Source of the DNA: Planctomycetota bacterium
GTDB lineage: Bacteria; Planctomycetota; Planctomycetia; Gemmatales; HRBIN36
DNA length: 64,000 nucleotides
Reading direction: 5' to 3'
NCBI GenBank assembly: GCA_014584395.1
Contig: JACTMY010000018.1
Location: 555,015 to 619,014, forward strand
In this document: positions 24,456-34,253 of the stretch, piece after piece
How the letters are laid out: each line of letters opens with the position of its first letter
Position numbering within the stretch: the stretch's first letter is position 1
Made by a program: the position numbers and the translations under genes
The notes under the pieces: generated by a model
Seen by the model: the letters and a program-made list of their open reading frames with translations, nothing else
The model's database searches: none
Told to the model about the DNA's origin: nothing

Positions 24456-25388
24456 ATGTCCATTTCTTTTCTGACCACGCCTCCCCCCTATCTGGGCGAG
24501 GGAGCCGCCTTGACGGCCGCCTTGATCTGGTCCTTCACCCTGTGCATTTATCGGTTCCATGCCCACGACCTGCCCGCCAACACCATCAATCTGTTCAAGA
24601 ACGTCGTTGCGTTCCTTTGTTTGTCGGGCATGATCCTGATCCTGAACCGCCCCTTTCCCCAAGAACACCATCTCTGGCTGCTGCTCATGGGGTCCGGCGT
24701 GATCGGGCTGGTGATCAGCGATTCGTGCATGTTCGCGGCCCTCAAACGCCTCGGGGCACAAACGACCGCCGCCATCCAATGTCTGGCGCCGCCGCTGGCG
24801 GCGGCTTTGGCCTTGTGGGCGCACGACGAGGTGATATCGACGAGCAAAATCACCGGCATGCTTCTCACCGTGCTATCCGTGGCGGGCGTCATCTTGATGG
24901 CTCGATCGCCCCATGGGGCGGAGCCCCAACATCGCCGACAGGGATTGATCCTGGCCCTCGTGGCCGCCACAGCCCAAGCGATCGGCATGGTCATGGCGAA
25001 AGGCCCCTTGAATGAAATCGACCCGGCCACGGGTTTGCGCAAGTTGGATGTCTTCATGGGGACCTTGATTCGACTGGCGCCCGCCGTGATCGTGTTGCTC
25101 TTGATCAGTTGGCAACGGGGCCGGCACGCACAATGGGACAAGCTGATCCATCCGCCTCGACGCCTAGCGTATCTAGGCATCGCATCGCTCCTGGGCAGTT
25201 TCATCGGCTTACTGCTGTTGACCATTGGCATTACGTATAGTTCCGTGGGCGTGGCGACGACGCTGAGCGCCACGTTCCCCATTTGGATCATTCCCGTTTC
25301 CTACCTCTTCCTTGGCGAGAAGGCTCGCCCCGGACAGATCCTGTGCACGGTCCTGGCAGTCGTGGGGGTGTCTTTGCTGATCGCTTAG
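24456..25388 (+). CDS. EamA (DMT superfamily) transporter
   Basis: 310 residues with ten hydrophobic segments in two EamA halves: the first from ALTAALIWSFTLCIYRF, the second from LILALVATAQAIGMVMA to the end (LCTVLAVVGVSLLIA). The GxTYSSVGVATTLSATFP stretch and VSYLFLGEKARPGQ are typical of the second half. Members export small metabolites such as amino acids or nucleobases; the substrate cannot be told. The gene follows the PII gene by 70 bases and appears to have its own promoter. Confidence 0.88.
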   Translation: MSISFLTTPPPYLGEGAALTAALIWSFTLCIYRFHAHDLPANTINLFKNVVAFLCLSGMILILNRPFPQEHHLWLLLMGSGVIGLVISDSCMFAALKRLGAQTTAAIQCLAPPLAAALALWAHDEVISTSKITGMLLTVLSVAGVILMARSPHGAEPQHRRQGLILALVAATAQAIGMVMAKGPLNEIDPATGLRKLDVFMGTLIRLAPAVIVLLLISWQRGRHAQWDKLIHPPRRLAYLGIASLLGSFIGLLLLTIGITYSSVGVATTLSATFPIWIIPVSYLFLGEKARPGQILCTVLAVVGVSLLIA

Positions 25389-25635
25389 GCTTTTCCCTTG
25401 ATGTTGGTTAGGGAACGCAATGTTGTTCTCTTGGCCGCCAACCGGCAATGAACGTTGGCGCTAAATCCCGACAGCGGATAAAAGTCCCACTTTCCCACAT
25501 TGGGGGCGATTGCTCCTCACGTTTGAACCTGTATCATCTTCTCCAGACCGCCTTGGCCGTCCAAGGCGGCGGCATCGCGAAGTCAAGCCTCGATTCCCCG
25601 CGCCCAGCGCGGCCTGATACTGAGCGAGTGATAGC

Positions 25636-26691
25636 GTGGGTTCATTGTTCACCTGGGTTTGGCAACATTGGTATGTGCTGCTACCGCTGCTGCTCGGCTT
25701 CCTAGCCATTTGGAAGCTGCTGCCTCATGCCCGACAACCGCAAAGCGCGGCCATGATGGGCTTGGGCGCGGCGGCCATCATCCTGGGCGGTATCGTGCTG
25801 CCCCGCGCCACAGGGGTTCACGTTTCCTGGATGTTCGACCTGTTCTTCTACCTCTTTGCCGGGGCGGCCATTGCTTCGGCTGGAGCGATGATCACGCAGC
25901 GCAACCCCGTCTATGCCGCCCTTTACTTCGCCCTGGTCATTTTGAACGTCTGCGGCCTGTTTTTGCTGCAATCCGGTCCCTTCCTGGCGGCGGCCACGGT
26001 GATTGTCTACGCCGGGGCCATCATCGTTACCTTCCTTTTCGTCATTATGTTCGCTCAGCAAAGCGGACTGGCGCAATATGATCGCCGCTGCCGCGAACCC
26101 TTGCTCGCGAGTCTGGCGGGATTTCTGCTCATGGGCGCCTTGCTCTACGCCATCAACGCCAGTTACCAGGTGTCGCCGCGTTTGACGGGATTGGTGAAGG
26201 GTTTGGAGGAAACCGTCAACAGCGCCGCCAAAACAACCAAGCTCGAAGTGAAGGATTTAATGGGCATCCTTCGAGTCAATGATGCACCCATCGATCTCCT
26301 CTTGGCCGAAGAATTGAATCGGCTGCCCGGCTGGCCCGAAAAAGCGGCGGCACGGGCTAAACTGCATCAACTGGAAACGCAAGTCATCGCCGCGGCGGCC
26401 AACCAGGACACAGCGGTTCTGCTGAACCTCGTGAAGGAATATTACAGCCTGGCCGCATCCCTGCAGCACGCCCAGCAGCGGTACACCGGCTTGTTAGGCA
26501 TCCCCGCGGGGATGCAAACTCAGGTCTCCCCTCTGAGCCGGCGCACGGAGGAACCGGGCCATGTCGCTCAATTGGGAAGAACTCTGTTCGGCGACTACCT
26601 GCTGGCGGTGGAATTGGCGGCCGTGTTGCTGCTGATCGCCACCGTGGGGGCCATCGTGATCGTGCAGCGACCGAAGGAGGCAGCCGCGTGA
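25636..26691 (+). CDS. nuoJ: NADH-quinone oxidoreductase subunit J with large insertion
   Basis: 351 residues from a GTG, about twice the usual 165-200. The N-terminal half has the expected helices (FYLFAGAAIASAGAMITQRNPVYAALYFALV; TVIVYAGAIIVTFLFVIMF). Between the fourth and last helices lies a charged, mostly helical insert of about 130 residues (about 185-315), then the final helix (LLAVELAAVLLLIATVGAIVIV). NuoJ lies in the proton-pumping membrane arm of complex I. It starts a nuoJKLMN run with four-base overlap to nuoK. The insert is unusual and its role unknown. Confidence 0.9.
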   Translation: MGSLFTWVWQHWYVLLPLLLGFLAIWKLLPHARQPQSAAMMGLGAAAIILGGIVLPRATGVHVSWMFDLFFYLFAGAAIASAGAMITQRNPVYAALYFALVILNVCGLFLLQSGPFLAAATVIVYAGAIIVTFLFVIMFAQQSGLAQYDRRCREPLLASLAGFLLMGALLYAINASYQVSPRLTGLVKGLEETVNSAAKTTKLEVKDLMGILRVNDAPIDLLLAEELNRLPGWPEKAAARAKLHQLETQVIAAAANQDTAVLLNLVKEYYSLAASLQHAQQRYTGLLGIPAGMQTQVSPLSRRTEEPGHVAQLGRTLFGDYLLAVELAAVLLLIATVGAIVIVQRPKEAAA

Positions 26692-27134
26692 GCCAAGCCA
26701 TCCTGCCCAACTATTTGATCGTGGGAGCGATTCTGTTCGGCCTGGGGGCGATTGGCTTCCTGTCCCGGCGGAATCTGATCCTGATGTTCCTCTCGGCGGA
26801 GATGATGCTGCAAGGCGTGGCTTTGAACCTGGTTGGCTTCGGCGGCCACCACAAAAACTATCAAGGTCAAGCGTTCGTCATCTTTATGCTCACCGTGGCC
26901 GCTTGCGAGGCCGCCCTGGCTTTGGCCCTCATCCTTGTCCTGTTCCGCAACCGCAAGACCCTGGACGTGAGCGTTTGGCAAGATTTGCGCGAGGCCAATC
27001 AAGACCCCGTGCAGGATGAATCACCGCTGCTCTTGGAACCGGAAATGACGCCCATGCATTTCCCGCGCCTGACTCCCGCTGGCCTGCGTCCGGATCAAGC
27101 AGCCTCTCCAGAGGAGGCGGCGACCCGTGGGTAA
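26688..27134 (+). CDS. nuoK: NADH-quinone oxidoreductase subunit K, C-terminally extended
   Basis: 148 residues from a GTG that overlaps the nuoJ stop (GTGA). Three helices are present with the conserved membrane glutamates (MFLSAEMMLQGVALNLV; MLTVAACEAALALALIL). The normal subunit is about 100 residues; here about 45 extra polar residues follow the last helix. It is part of the antiporter-like membrane arm. It overlaps nuoL by eight bases. Confidence 0.9.
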   Translation: MSQAILPNYLIVGAILFGLGAIGFLSRRNLILMFLSAEMMLQGVALNLVGFGGHHKNYQGQAFVIFMLTVAACEAALALALILVLFRNRKTLDVSVWQDLREANQDPVQDESPLLLEPEMTPMHFPRLTPAGLRPDQAASPEEAATRG

Positions 27135-29121
27135 GCAAGCCGAACTCCTGGCCATGATCGGCGTGGTGCCGGTGCTCGCTTCCGTTTTGACCGCTGCACT
27201 GGGGCCGCGCGTCCTTAAGCATCGCAGCCACTGGCCCACCCTGGCGGCCTTGGGCTACGCTCTGGTGCTCTCCATCGCCATGCTGTTCTCCATGTCCGAA
27301 GGCAGCAGCTACACGGCAGGGTTCGAATGGCTAAACATGGGCCGAATGGACATCCCCGTGCGCTTGGTGGCGGACCCGCTCACGGCCATCATGCTGGTCA
27401 CCGTCCATGCCGTGGCCTTGCTCGTGGCCATTTTTTCCGTCGGCTACATGCATGATGACCCGGGCTATGCCCGCTATTTCAGCGTCTTCAGCCTCTTCGT
27501 CTTTTGCATGGTCATGCTGGTCATGGCCAATAACTTCCTCATGCTCTTCATCTTTTGGGAAGGTGTGGGGTTATGCAGTTATTTGCTGATCGGTTTTTGG
27601 TATCAAAAACCCGCGGCGGCAGCGGCAGCCAGGAAAGCCTTTTTGGTCAACCGCATAGGCGACTTTGGGTTGTTGATCGCCGTGTTTCTGATTTGGACGC
27701 AGTTTGGCACGCTCAATTTCGCCGAGGTCTTCCGGCAACTCGATTACCGCTACCTGGCGGAAGGCAAACCCTTCGACGGGGCGATCGTCGTGGGCGAGCG
27801 GATGTTGACGCATGCTCAGATCGTTGGCTGGCCTCTGCTCACGATTTGTATTTGCCTGATGCTAGGCGCAATGGGTAAATCGGCGCAATTTCCGCTGCAC
27901 GTTTGGCTACCCGATGCCATGGAAGGTCCGACTCCTGCTTCGGCCTTGATTCACGCCGCAACGATGGTGACGGCAGGCGTCTACCTGGTGGCTCGCTGCA
28001 CGCCCATCTTCATCCATGCCCCGCAGGCTCAAGCCCTCTTGGCCGTCGTCGGTGCAGTCACGGCCCTGGTCGCCGCCCTCATTGCCCTGACGCAAAACGA
28101 CCTCAAGCGCATCATGGCCTATTCAACGGTCAGTCAGTTAGGCTACATGTTCATGGCCCTGGGCTCGGCGGCGGGCAATCCCAATCTCGCCACGTTCGCC
28201 GTGATCGCCGCCATTTTCCATCTGTTCACGCACGCCTTTTTCAAGGCCCTACTTTTCCTGGGCTGTGGCAGCGTGATGCATGCCATGGGCGGCGTGATCG
28301 ACCTGCGCCGCATCGGCGGCCTCAAAAAATTAATGCCCTGGACGCATCTGACCTTCGCCATCGGAGCGGCCGGGCTGGCGGGCATCCCTCCCCTCGCCGG
28401 CTTCTGGAGCAAGGATGAAATCCTTGTCAGCCTCAATCAAGCCAGCCATGGCAGCCCGTACGGCTTGCTCTTCACCTTGATCCTCGGGATAGCGATTCTC
28501 ACGGCGTTTTTAACCGCTTTTTACACGGGCCGAGCCTACTTCCTCGCCTTTTGGGGACCGGAGCGAATTCCCGAGGAAGCAGGCCACCACGCCCACGAAA
28601 GCGGTCGCTGGATGCTGATTCCGCTCTTCGGTTTAGCGGCGGGGACCGTCCTTGTAGGCATCCTTTTCGGCACGCCGACGCATCTCTTCGAACATTTTCT
28701 GACCCAGTCAGAAAGCTTGCCCAAATTCCAAGCCGTTCATGGATCCGGCATGATCGTGCTCGTCAGCATCCTGGCCGCGGGAGGCGGCGCGGGCTTGGCG
28801 GCCATCTTTTATCAATTGCGACCGGAGCTGCCGAGCCGCATGGCTCAAGCCGCCTGGCGCTTTTACGACTACTCCAGCCATCGCTTTTACCTCGATGAAA
28901 TTCTGGGCTTGATCCTGGTCCGACCGCTCAAGGGTTTGGCGGCGTTCATCCAATTGTTCGACCTGCACGTGGTGGACGGGTTGGTGGATTGGGTCGGGCA
29001 AGTGCCCGGCTATCTCGGTCAATGGTTCAGACCCGTGCAAAACGGTCTTCTGCAGTTTTACGCCCTGGCTTCCCTGCTGGGATTGGCGGTGTTCGTCATC
29101 GTGCTCTTGGCGAAATTTTAG
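27127..29121 (+). CDS. nuoL: NADH-quinone oxidoreductase subunit L
   Basis: 664 residues, full length for NuoL, the distal antiporter-like proton-pumping subunit. Characteristic stretches are YLLIGFWYQKPAAAAAARKA, GKSAQFPLHVWLPDAMEGPT, HAATMVTAGVYLVAR and LTQNDLKRIMAYSTVSQLGY, which include the conserved pump lysines and glutamates. The C-terminal helices (YLDEILGLILVRPLKGLA) match the lateral-helix region. Translation probably begins at the GTG inside the end of nuoK, so the operon is tightly coupled. Confidence 0.95.
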   Translation: MGKQAELLAMIGVVPVLASVLTAALGPRVLKHRSHWPTLAALGYALVLSIAMLFSMSEGSSYTAGFEWLNMGRMDIPVRLVADPLTAIMLVTVHAVALLVAIFSVGYMHDDPGYARYFSVFSLFVFCMVMLVMANNFLMLFIFWEGVGLCSYLLIGFWYQKPAAAAAARKAFLVNRIGDFGLLIAVFLIWTQFGTLNFAEVFRQLDYRYLAEGKPFDGAIVVGERMLTHAQIVGWPLLTICICLMLGAMGKSAQFPLHVWLPDAMEGPTPASALIHAATMVTAGVYLVARCTPIFIHAPQAQALLAVVGAVTALVAALIALTQNDLKRIMAYSTVSQLGYMFMALGSAAGNPNLATFAVIAAIFHLFTHAFFKALLFLGCGSVMHAMGGVIDLRRIGGLKKLMPWTHLTFAIGAAGLAGIPPLAGFWSKDEILVSLNQASHGSPYGLLFTLILGIAILTAFLTAFYTGRAYFLAFWGPERIPEEAGHHAHESGRWMLIPLFGLAAGTVLVGILFGTPTHLFEHFLTQSESLPKFQAVHGSGMIVLVSILAAGGGAGLAAIFYQLRPELPSRMAQAAWRFYDYSSHRFYLDEILGLILVRPLKGLAAFIQLFDLHVVDGLVDWVGQVPGYLGQWFRPVQNGLLQFYALASLLGLAVFVIVLLAKF

Positions 29122-29142
29122 GCCCGGAAAAACGGCCGCTTC

Positions 29143-30753
29143 ATGGCGTTTGATGGAAACGCAACGGTTATGGATAAATGTTTGCTGCTCATGATGATCT
29201 TCGCGCCGCTCCTGGCCGCGGTCGTCGTGCTGCTTCTAGGCTCCAATCAACTGGTCCGAATCCGGCAAGTCAGCCTGGCGGCGGCGTTGCTGTCCCTCCT
29301 CTGTGCTTTGCACGTGGCCTGGCATTATCAATCCGCCACTGGCCGGACCGCGGAGGAACCCTTCGCTTCCGACCCGGCTTTCGAAATCCGCGTCCCCTGG
29401 CTGAGCTACCTGCCCTCGCCCAGCGGCGCCCCATCACCCAGCATCGAATTCCATCTCGGCGTTGATGGCCTGAGCCTGTGGTTGATCGTGCTCACCGCCC
29501 TGCTCATGGTTTCGGCGGTGTTGATCTCCTGGAAAAGTATTCAAACCAATCCTTCGGGTTATTATGCCCTGCTTATGCTCCTGGCCTCGGGGATGCTGGG
29601 GGTGTTCTGCGCGTTGGACATCGTGCTCTTCTATATCTTCTTCGAATTCACGCTGCTGCCGCTCTTTTTCCTGATCGGCCTGTGGGGCGGCCCGCAAAAG
29701 CGCTATGCCGCTCGGAAGTTTTTCCTCTACACGCTGGCGGGCAGCCTGGTCACCCTCGTCGGCCTGGTGGCCATCGTGCTCTCCCTGGTTGGCCAAGGTC
29801 AGCCGATGACTTTTTCTCTCCCCGAACTGGCCCGACAGGTGGCTATTCAGCCGCTTCCGGGGGAGTTGCAGCAATGGATTTTCCTGGCTCTGTTCGCAGG
29901 ACTGGCGATCAAAGTGCCCCTGTTTCCCTTTCACACCTGGCTGCCCCTGGCCCATGTCGAAGCCCCGACGGCGGGAAGCGTGTTGCTGGCGGGCGTTCTG
30001 CTCAAGCTCGGCACTTACGGCTTCCTGCGGCTATGCATCCCCATGGTGCCGCTCGCATCAGTGCAGATTGGCTTGCCCCTGGTCGGCGTCCTGGCCACGG
30101 TTGGCATCCTCTATGGCTCCTTCTGTGCCTTGGCCCAGACGGACATCAAAAAAATGGTGGCCTACAGCAGCGTGGCCCACTTGGGCTTTTGCATGCTCGG
30201 CCTGTTCGCCCTCAACGCCGAGGGGATGAGTGGAGCCCTTTTGCAAATGGTCAACCATGGCCTGTCGACGGGCCTGTTGTTCCTGCTGGTGGGCATGATC
30301 TACGACCGCTACCACACGCGGCAAATGACGGCCCTGGGCGGATTGAACCAGCGGATGCCGATTTTGGGCCTCATCATGATGTTCACATGCCTATCGAGCA
30401 TCGGCCTGCCGGGGCTGAATGGCTTCGTGGGTGAATTCTTGTGCCTCAGCGGCATGTTCGCCCGTCATCCGATCTACGCCGTGTGGGGCACGCTCGGCAT
30501 CATCCTGGGTGCCTGGTATTTGCTCACTTTCGTGATGAAATGCTTCCATGGCCCGTTGAAGGAGCCGCACGTCGCCGAAGGTGCGATCATACCCGACATG
30601 GACCGCCGTGAATTGTCGGCGACACTGCCCCTGGTGGCGCTGTGCCTGTGGATTGGCCTCTATCCCAAGCCCTTTTTGGATCGCATGAAACCTGAAATGG
30701 AAGCCCTGAGTCAGCGCATCAAGCAAGCGCAAAAGGTCCAAGTTTATCGTTAA
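29143..30753 (+). CDS. nuoM: NADH-quinone oxidoreductase subunit M
   Basis: 536 residues; the ATG at 29170 (MDKCLLLMMI) is a credible alternative start. Family stretches include FHLGVDGLSLWLIVLTALL, the conserved glutamate in YIFFEFTLLPLFFLIG, KVPLFPFHTWLPLAHVEAPT and ALAQTDIKKMVAYSSVAHLG. NuoM is the second antiporter-like subunit of complex I. It follows nuoL by 21 bases. Confidence 0.94.
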   Translation: MAFDGNATVMDKCLLLMMIFAPLLAAVVVLLLGSNQLVRIRQVSLAAALLSLLCALHVAWHYQSATGRTAEEPFASDPAFEIRVPWLSYLPSPSGAPSPSIEFHLGVDGLSLWLIVLTALLMVSAVLISWKSIQTNPSGYYALLMLLASGMLGVFCALDIVLFYIFFEFTLLPLFFLIGLWGGPQKRYAARKFFLYTLAGSLVTLVGLVAIVLSLVGQGQPMTFSLPELARQVAIQPLPGELQQWIFLALFAGLAIKVPLFPFHTWLPLAHVEAPTAGSVLLAGVLLKLGTYGFLRLCIPMVPLASVQIGLPLVGVLATVGILYGSFCALAQTDIKKMVAYSSVAHLGFCMLGLFALNAEGMSGALLQMVNHGLSTGLLFLLVGMIYDRYHTRQMTALGGLNQRMPILGLIMMFTCLSSIGLPGLNGFVGEFLCLSGMFARHPIYAVWGTLGIILGAWYLLTFVMKCFHGPLKEPHVAEGAIIPDMDRRELSATLPLVALCLWIGLYPKPFLDRMKPEMEALSQRIKQAQKVQVYR

Positions 30754-30773
30754 GCCGCCGGGGAGGCGTTATC

Positions 30774-32291
30774 GTGCAGGGTGTGTATGAATGGATGATC
30801 GAAGCTTCCCGCTGGGTGCGCCCGGAGATGCTGTTGCTGCTCGCCGGCAGCGGCTATTTTCTCGCGGCAGTCTTCGTCTCCGCAAAGTCCAGAAGTTGGG
30901 CCATCGCCAGCCTGTTGATCGTCCTGCTCGCCGCGATTTGGCTGCCCAGCGGCGATGCGGACTTTGCCACTCCCGCAAGCTTTTTCCGCCATGATAGCTT
31001 CAGCCATTTCCTTCGCGGCTTGGGACTGGGGTTGGGTGCGGCCTTGATTCTGCTCAGTTGGGACCGCATTCCCGACCGGTGCGCCGCCGAATATTTCGGC
31101 TGCCTGCTCCTCATCATCGCCGGGGTCAATCTCGTCTCAGCAGCCAATGATCTCATTGCCCTGTTCCTAGCCCTGGAACTGGTCAGCATCCCCACTTACG
31201 TGTTGCTCTACTTGCTTCGTGCCGATGACGCCGCCCAGGAGGCCACGCTCAAGTATTTCTTCCTGAGCGTTTTCTCCGCGGCCTTGCTGCTCTATGGCCT
31301 CAGCTTTCTCTACGGCGCCACGGGGTCAACCAATCTCGAAGTCCTGCGCGGAGCCGTGCGGCAATGGCTGGAGCAAGAGAGCACCTCGGCGTCGTCGACG
31401 CTGCCGCCGACGCTGCTCATCGCCATGATCATGATCGTCGCCGCGCTCGGTTTCCGCGTCACGGCGGCGCCGTTCCACTTTTACGCTCCAGACGTTTACC
31501 AGGGAGCCCCCCTGCTTCCCGTTACATTGCTTAGCCTGATCCCCAAAGTAGCAGGGTTTGCTGGGCTTTATCAGATCGTCTCCGCCACGCTCTTGATCCC
31601 AGGCGCCGATGCCGCGGCCAGTCCGCTGGCCGCTTCCGCGTCGGGCCTGTTCTGGATCGTCGCCCTGGTCTCCATGTTCATGGGCAACTTGATGGGGTTG
31701 TGGCAGGATGACTTGAAACGGTTGCTCGCTTATTCCGGCATCGCCCACGCAGGTTATATGATCGTCGGCCTGGGCACGGGCTGCTCTTCCGGGATGATCG
31801 TCGAAGGCCTGGCGGGCCTGTTTTTCTACCTCATCGTCTACTCGGCCATGACGCTGGGCGTCTTCGCCATTTTGATCGCCTTGCAATCCCGCGACCGCAC
31901 CGTGGTCAACGTGGATGACCTGGCCGGCTTGAGTAAGAGCCACCCGATCCTCGCCGTGGTGATGGCTTGCTTTCTCTTCTGCCTGATGGGCCTGCCGCCC
32001 ACGGCAGGATTCCTCGCCAAGCTCAATCTGTTCCTCGCCGCCTGGAACACGGAGCAGCGGCTCTATCGCGTCCTTGCCCTGGTCATGGCCGTCAACGCCG
32101 CCATCGGCGCTTGGTACTACCTGCGGGTCGTCGGTGTGATGTTTCTCCGCGACGCCGTCAAACCCCTCTCGGTGCGGGTGACCTGGCCGGCATGGATCGT
32201 GATCCTCCTGTGCCTGTTCATCGTCTTTTGGCTCTTCTTCCAGCCCAACACGACCTGGACCTGGATGGAAGCCATCACCCAGCGCCGCTAA
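30774..32291 (+). CDS. nuoN: NADH-quinone oxidoreductase subunit N
   Basis: 505 residues from a GTG preceded by GGGGAGG. NuoN signatures are ALELVSIPTYVLLYLLRADD, AAPFHFYAPDVYQGAPLLPV, a lysine in SLIPKVAGFAGLY and GLWQDDLKRLLAYSGIAHAGY. It is the proximal antiporter-like subunit. It closes a membrane-arm-only nuo cluster; the hydrophilic arm genes (nuoB-G, I), nuoA and nuoH are not in this window. trpA follows by 47 bases. Confidence 0.94.
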   Translation: MQGVYEWMIEASRWVRPEMLLLLAGSGYFLAAVFVSAKSRSWAIASLLIVLLAAIWLPSGDADFATPASFFRHDSFSHFLRGLGLGLGAALILLSWDRIPDRCAAEYFGCLLLIIAGVNLVSAANDLIALFLALELVSIPTYVLLYLLRADDAAQEATLKYFFLSVFSAALLLYGLSFLYGATGSTNLEVLRGAVRQWLEQESTSASSTLPPTLLIAMIMIVAALGFRVTAAPFHFYAPDVYQGAPLLPVTLLSLIPKVAGFAGLYQIVSATLLIPGADAAASPLAASASGLFWIVALVSMFMGNLMGLWQDDLKRLLAYSGIAHAGYMIVGLGTGCSSGMIVEGLAGLFFYLIVYSAMTLGVFAILIALQSRDRTVVNVDDLAGLSKSHPILAVVMACFLFCLMGLPPTAGFLAKLNLFLAAWNTEQRLYRVLALVMAVNAAIGAWYYLRVVGVMFLRDAVKPLSVRVTWPAWIVILLCLFIVFWLFFQPNTTWTWMEAITQRR

Positions 32292-32338
32292 AATGGTTGG
32301 ATCAAGTCCCCCCTGCTCTGACGCGGGAGTTCGACCGC

Positions 32339-33157
32339 ATGTCTCGCCTCGATGATCGCTTGCAAACGCTCCGGCATGAGGGTCGCGCCGCCTTCATCCC
32401 GTTCCTCACGGCGGGCGATCCCTCCCTGGAGTGGACCGGACGGCTCATCGACACGGTCATCGACCGCGGCGCGGACATCATCGAAATCGGCTTCCCTTAC
32501 AGCGACCCGTTGGCCGATGGGGCCGTCATTCAGGCGAGCTATGCCCGCGCCTTGAAAGCTGGTCTGCGGCTTGACGCGCTGTTCCAGGCGATGCGTTCCT
32601 GGACCCAGCGGCATCCCAAACATCCCATGGTGGGCATGGCGTCCTATAGCTTGGTCTATCGCCAAGGGCCGGAGACGTTTTTTCAGAGGGCCCAAGAGGC
32701 AGGCCTGTCGGGTTTAATTCTCCCCGATTTGCCGCTGGAAGAGGCGGAGCCGCTTGTTGACCTTGCTCGCCAGCATGACCTCGCCTTGATCCTGCTGGTG
32801 ACGCCGACCACGCTCCCTGAGCGGGCGGAGCAGATCGCCAGGCAAGCCACTGGTTTTCTTTATGTCGTCAGCGTCACCGGCATCACCGGGGCGCGGGCCC
32901 AATTGGCCGAGCACCTCCTGGAGCAACTGGCCGAGCTGCGCAAACTCACCACTTTGCCCCTGTGCGTCGGCTTCGGCATCAGCCAACCGGAACACGTCCA
33001 GGACCTCAAGGACCACGTCGATGGCGTCATCGTCGGCAGCGCGCTCGTCCAGCATCTGGAGCGGATTCCCGACCTGGGTCCGGACGCGGTCATCGAGCGG
33101 ATCGGGCAGCACGCGCAATCCCTCGCCATCGCCCTGCGACCTCGGCCAAGCGGTTGA
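32339..33157 (+). CDS. trpA: Tryptophan synthase alpha chain
   Basis: 272 residues from the ATG at 32339 (GGGAG nine bases upstream). Catalytic Glu49 and Asp60 fall at the canonical positions (ADIIEIGFPYSDPLADG). The phosphate-binding and loop motifs LILPDLPLEE, VSVTGITGAR and VGFGIS are present. It cleaves indole-3-glycerol phosphate to indole, which is channelled to TrpB. No trpB or other trp gene is adjacent; the gene sits behind nuoN and may be cotranscribed with it. Confidence 0.95.
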   Translation: MSRLDDRLQTLRHEGRAAFIPFLTAGDPSLEWTGRLIDTVIDRGADIIEIGFPYSDPLADGAVIQASYARALKAGLRLDALFQAMRSWTQRHPKHPMVGMASYSLVYRQGPETFFQRAQEAGLSGLILPDLPLEEAEPLVDLARQHDLALILLVTPTTLPERAEQIARQATGFLYVVSVTGITGARAQLAEHLLEQLAELRKLTTLPLCVGFGISQPEHVQDLKDHVDGVIVGSALVQHLERIPDLGPDAVIERIGQHAQSLAIALRPRPSG

Positions 33158-33165
33158 AGTTGGCC

Positions 33166-33193
33166 TTGCTCTTCGACCGGCAAGGCATATAAA
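33166..33193 (+). promoter_or_regulatory. Candidate promoter of rpmE
   Basis: TTGCTC (33166-33171) and TATAAA (33188-33193) with 16-base spacing, just past the trpA stop, giving a predicted leader of about 75 bases. Pattern match only. Confidence 0.4.
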
Positions 33194-33273
33194 GATGAAT
33201 TCCTTGAATGGTTCCCTTCCTCTGTCTCGGGCATTCGCTTCACCGCGGGCCCGTTGTTCTGGAGTGTCCTCGA

Positions 33274-33567
33274 ATGAAAGACGGCATCCATCCCGAATAC
33301 CGGGAAGTCATTTTCCAAGACGCCTCGGCTGGCTTCTCCTTCAAGACCCGCTCGACGATCCGCACCAAGGAAACGATCGTGTGGGAAGATGGCAAGACCT
33401 ATCCCTTGGTCAAGCTCGACATCAGCAGTGCATCCCATCCCTTCTTCACCGGCAAGATGAAATACGTCGACTCGACCGGCCAGATCGAACGCTTCCGCAA
33501 GAAGTTTGGCTCAGGCTACGGCAAAGCCAAGACCGCCGAGCCTAAGGAAACCAAGGAAGGCCAATAA
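33274..33567 (+). CDS. rpmE: 50S ribosomal protein L31 type B
   Basis: 97 residues from the ATG at 33274 (GGAG nine bases upstream). The sequence [36 protein letters not shown] and ERFRKKFG fits L31, and the absence of the CxxC zinc cysteines places it in the zinc-free type B group. It lies at the subunit interface of the ribosome. In many bacteria the type B form replaces the zinc form under zinc limitation; whether a second copy exists elsewhere cannot be seen. Confidence 0.93.
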   Translation: MKDGIHPEYREVIFQDASAGFSFKTRSTIRTKETIVWEDGKTYPLVKLDISSASHPFFTGKMKYVDSTGQIERFRKKFGSGYGKAKTAEPKETKEGQ

Positions 33568-34013
33568 TCTTTCCTTCGATCCAGCGCAGCCCGTGGCGAA
33601 CCCCTTCGTCCGCGGGCTTGATCGTTTTTGGGAAGCCGCTTCCCGTCAAAGTCCGTCTCGTGCAGTCACGAAAAGAGATCACCTCTGGTTGGCCTAAGGT
33701 TGGAATGAGCCGCCTGAAACGATCAAATGATCCCTCGTGGAAACCATCGGACGTAAATCTATACCTCACATGAGCATGCATTGATGCCGACCCTGTCAAA
33801 GTGATCGTTTCACGGGAGGGGGGTGGGTTTGTGAAACGCTCACCTCATTTCCTTACACAGCAAGCACTTAAGTGTGTTTTCTACAGCGCCGCGAACCGTG
33901 GCCATTTTAGGTCGCTTTTGGGCCATGTCCGCCTAAGGTTGGCATGCCCCCGTCGGACATTTGACCCAAGCTCCAAGCGCATCCGAGCAGCCGCATGAAC
34001 ACTCCATATCGAG

Positions 34014-34043
34014 ATATTTAGCCCCGGATGAATCACCGGGGGC
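34014..34043. repeat. REP-like extragenic palindrome, copy 1 (degenerate)
   Basis: TATTTAGCCCCGG and CCGGGGGCC arms around GATGAATCA; a degenerate relative of the perfect palindrome at 37804-37836. The pair brackets the accessory island. Confidence 0.65.
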
Positions 34044-34155
34044 CAACTTTCATTTACATGACACCCCCGCGCACCGGGCCGCGCACACCGCGGACCCATC
34101 CCGGGCACGACCCGCGCCCCATGCCGACACCGCTCCATCACCCCTTGATGTCCAT

Positions 34156-34196
34156 GGAAGTTCGGTAGGGTGCGTTGAGCACCGCGAAACGCACCA
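34156..34196. repeat. GGTGCGTT palindromic repeat, copy 1
   Basis: GAAGTTCGGTAGG then GGTGCGTT ... AACGCACC, an 8-bp stem with a GAGCACCGCGA-type loop. Nearly identical to the copy about 98 bases downstream. Confidence 0.75.
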
Positions 34197-34253
34197 ACAC
34201 TCTGAGAATTCGTTGGCGTTCGCTTTGGTTGTGCACTATATTGTGGGCAAAGC

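Noticed and set aside
25389..25635. Extra small gene or riboswitch before nuoJ
   Set aside because: No open frame with a ribosome site, and no recognisable structured RNA; treated as the nuo leader region.
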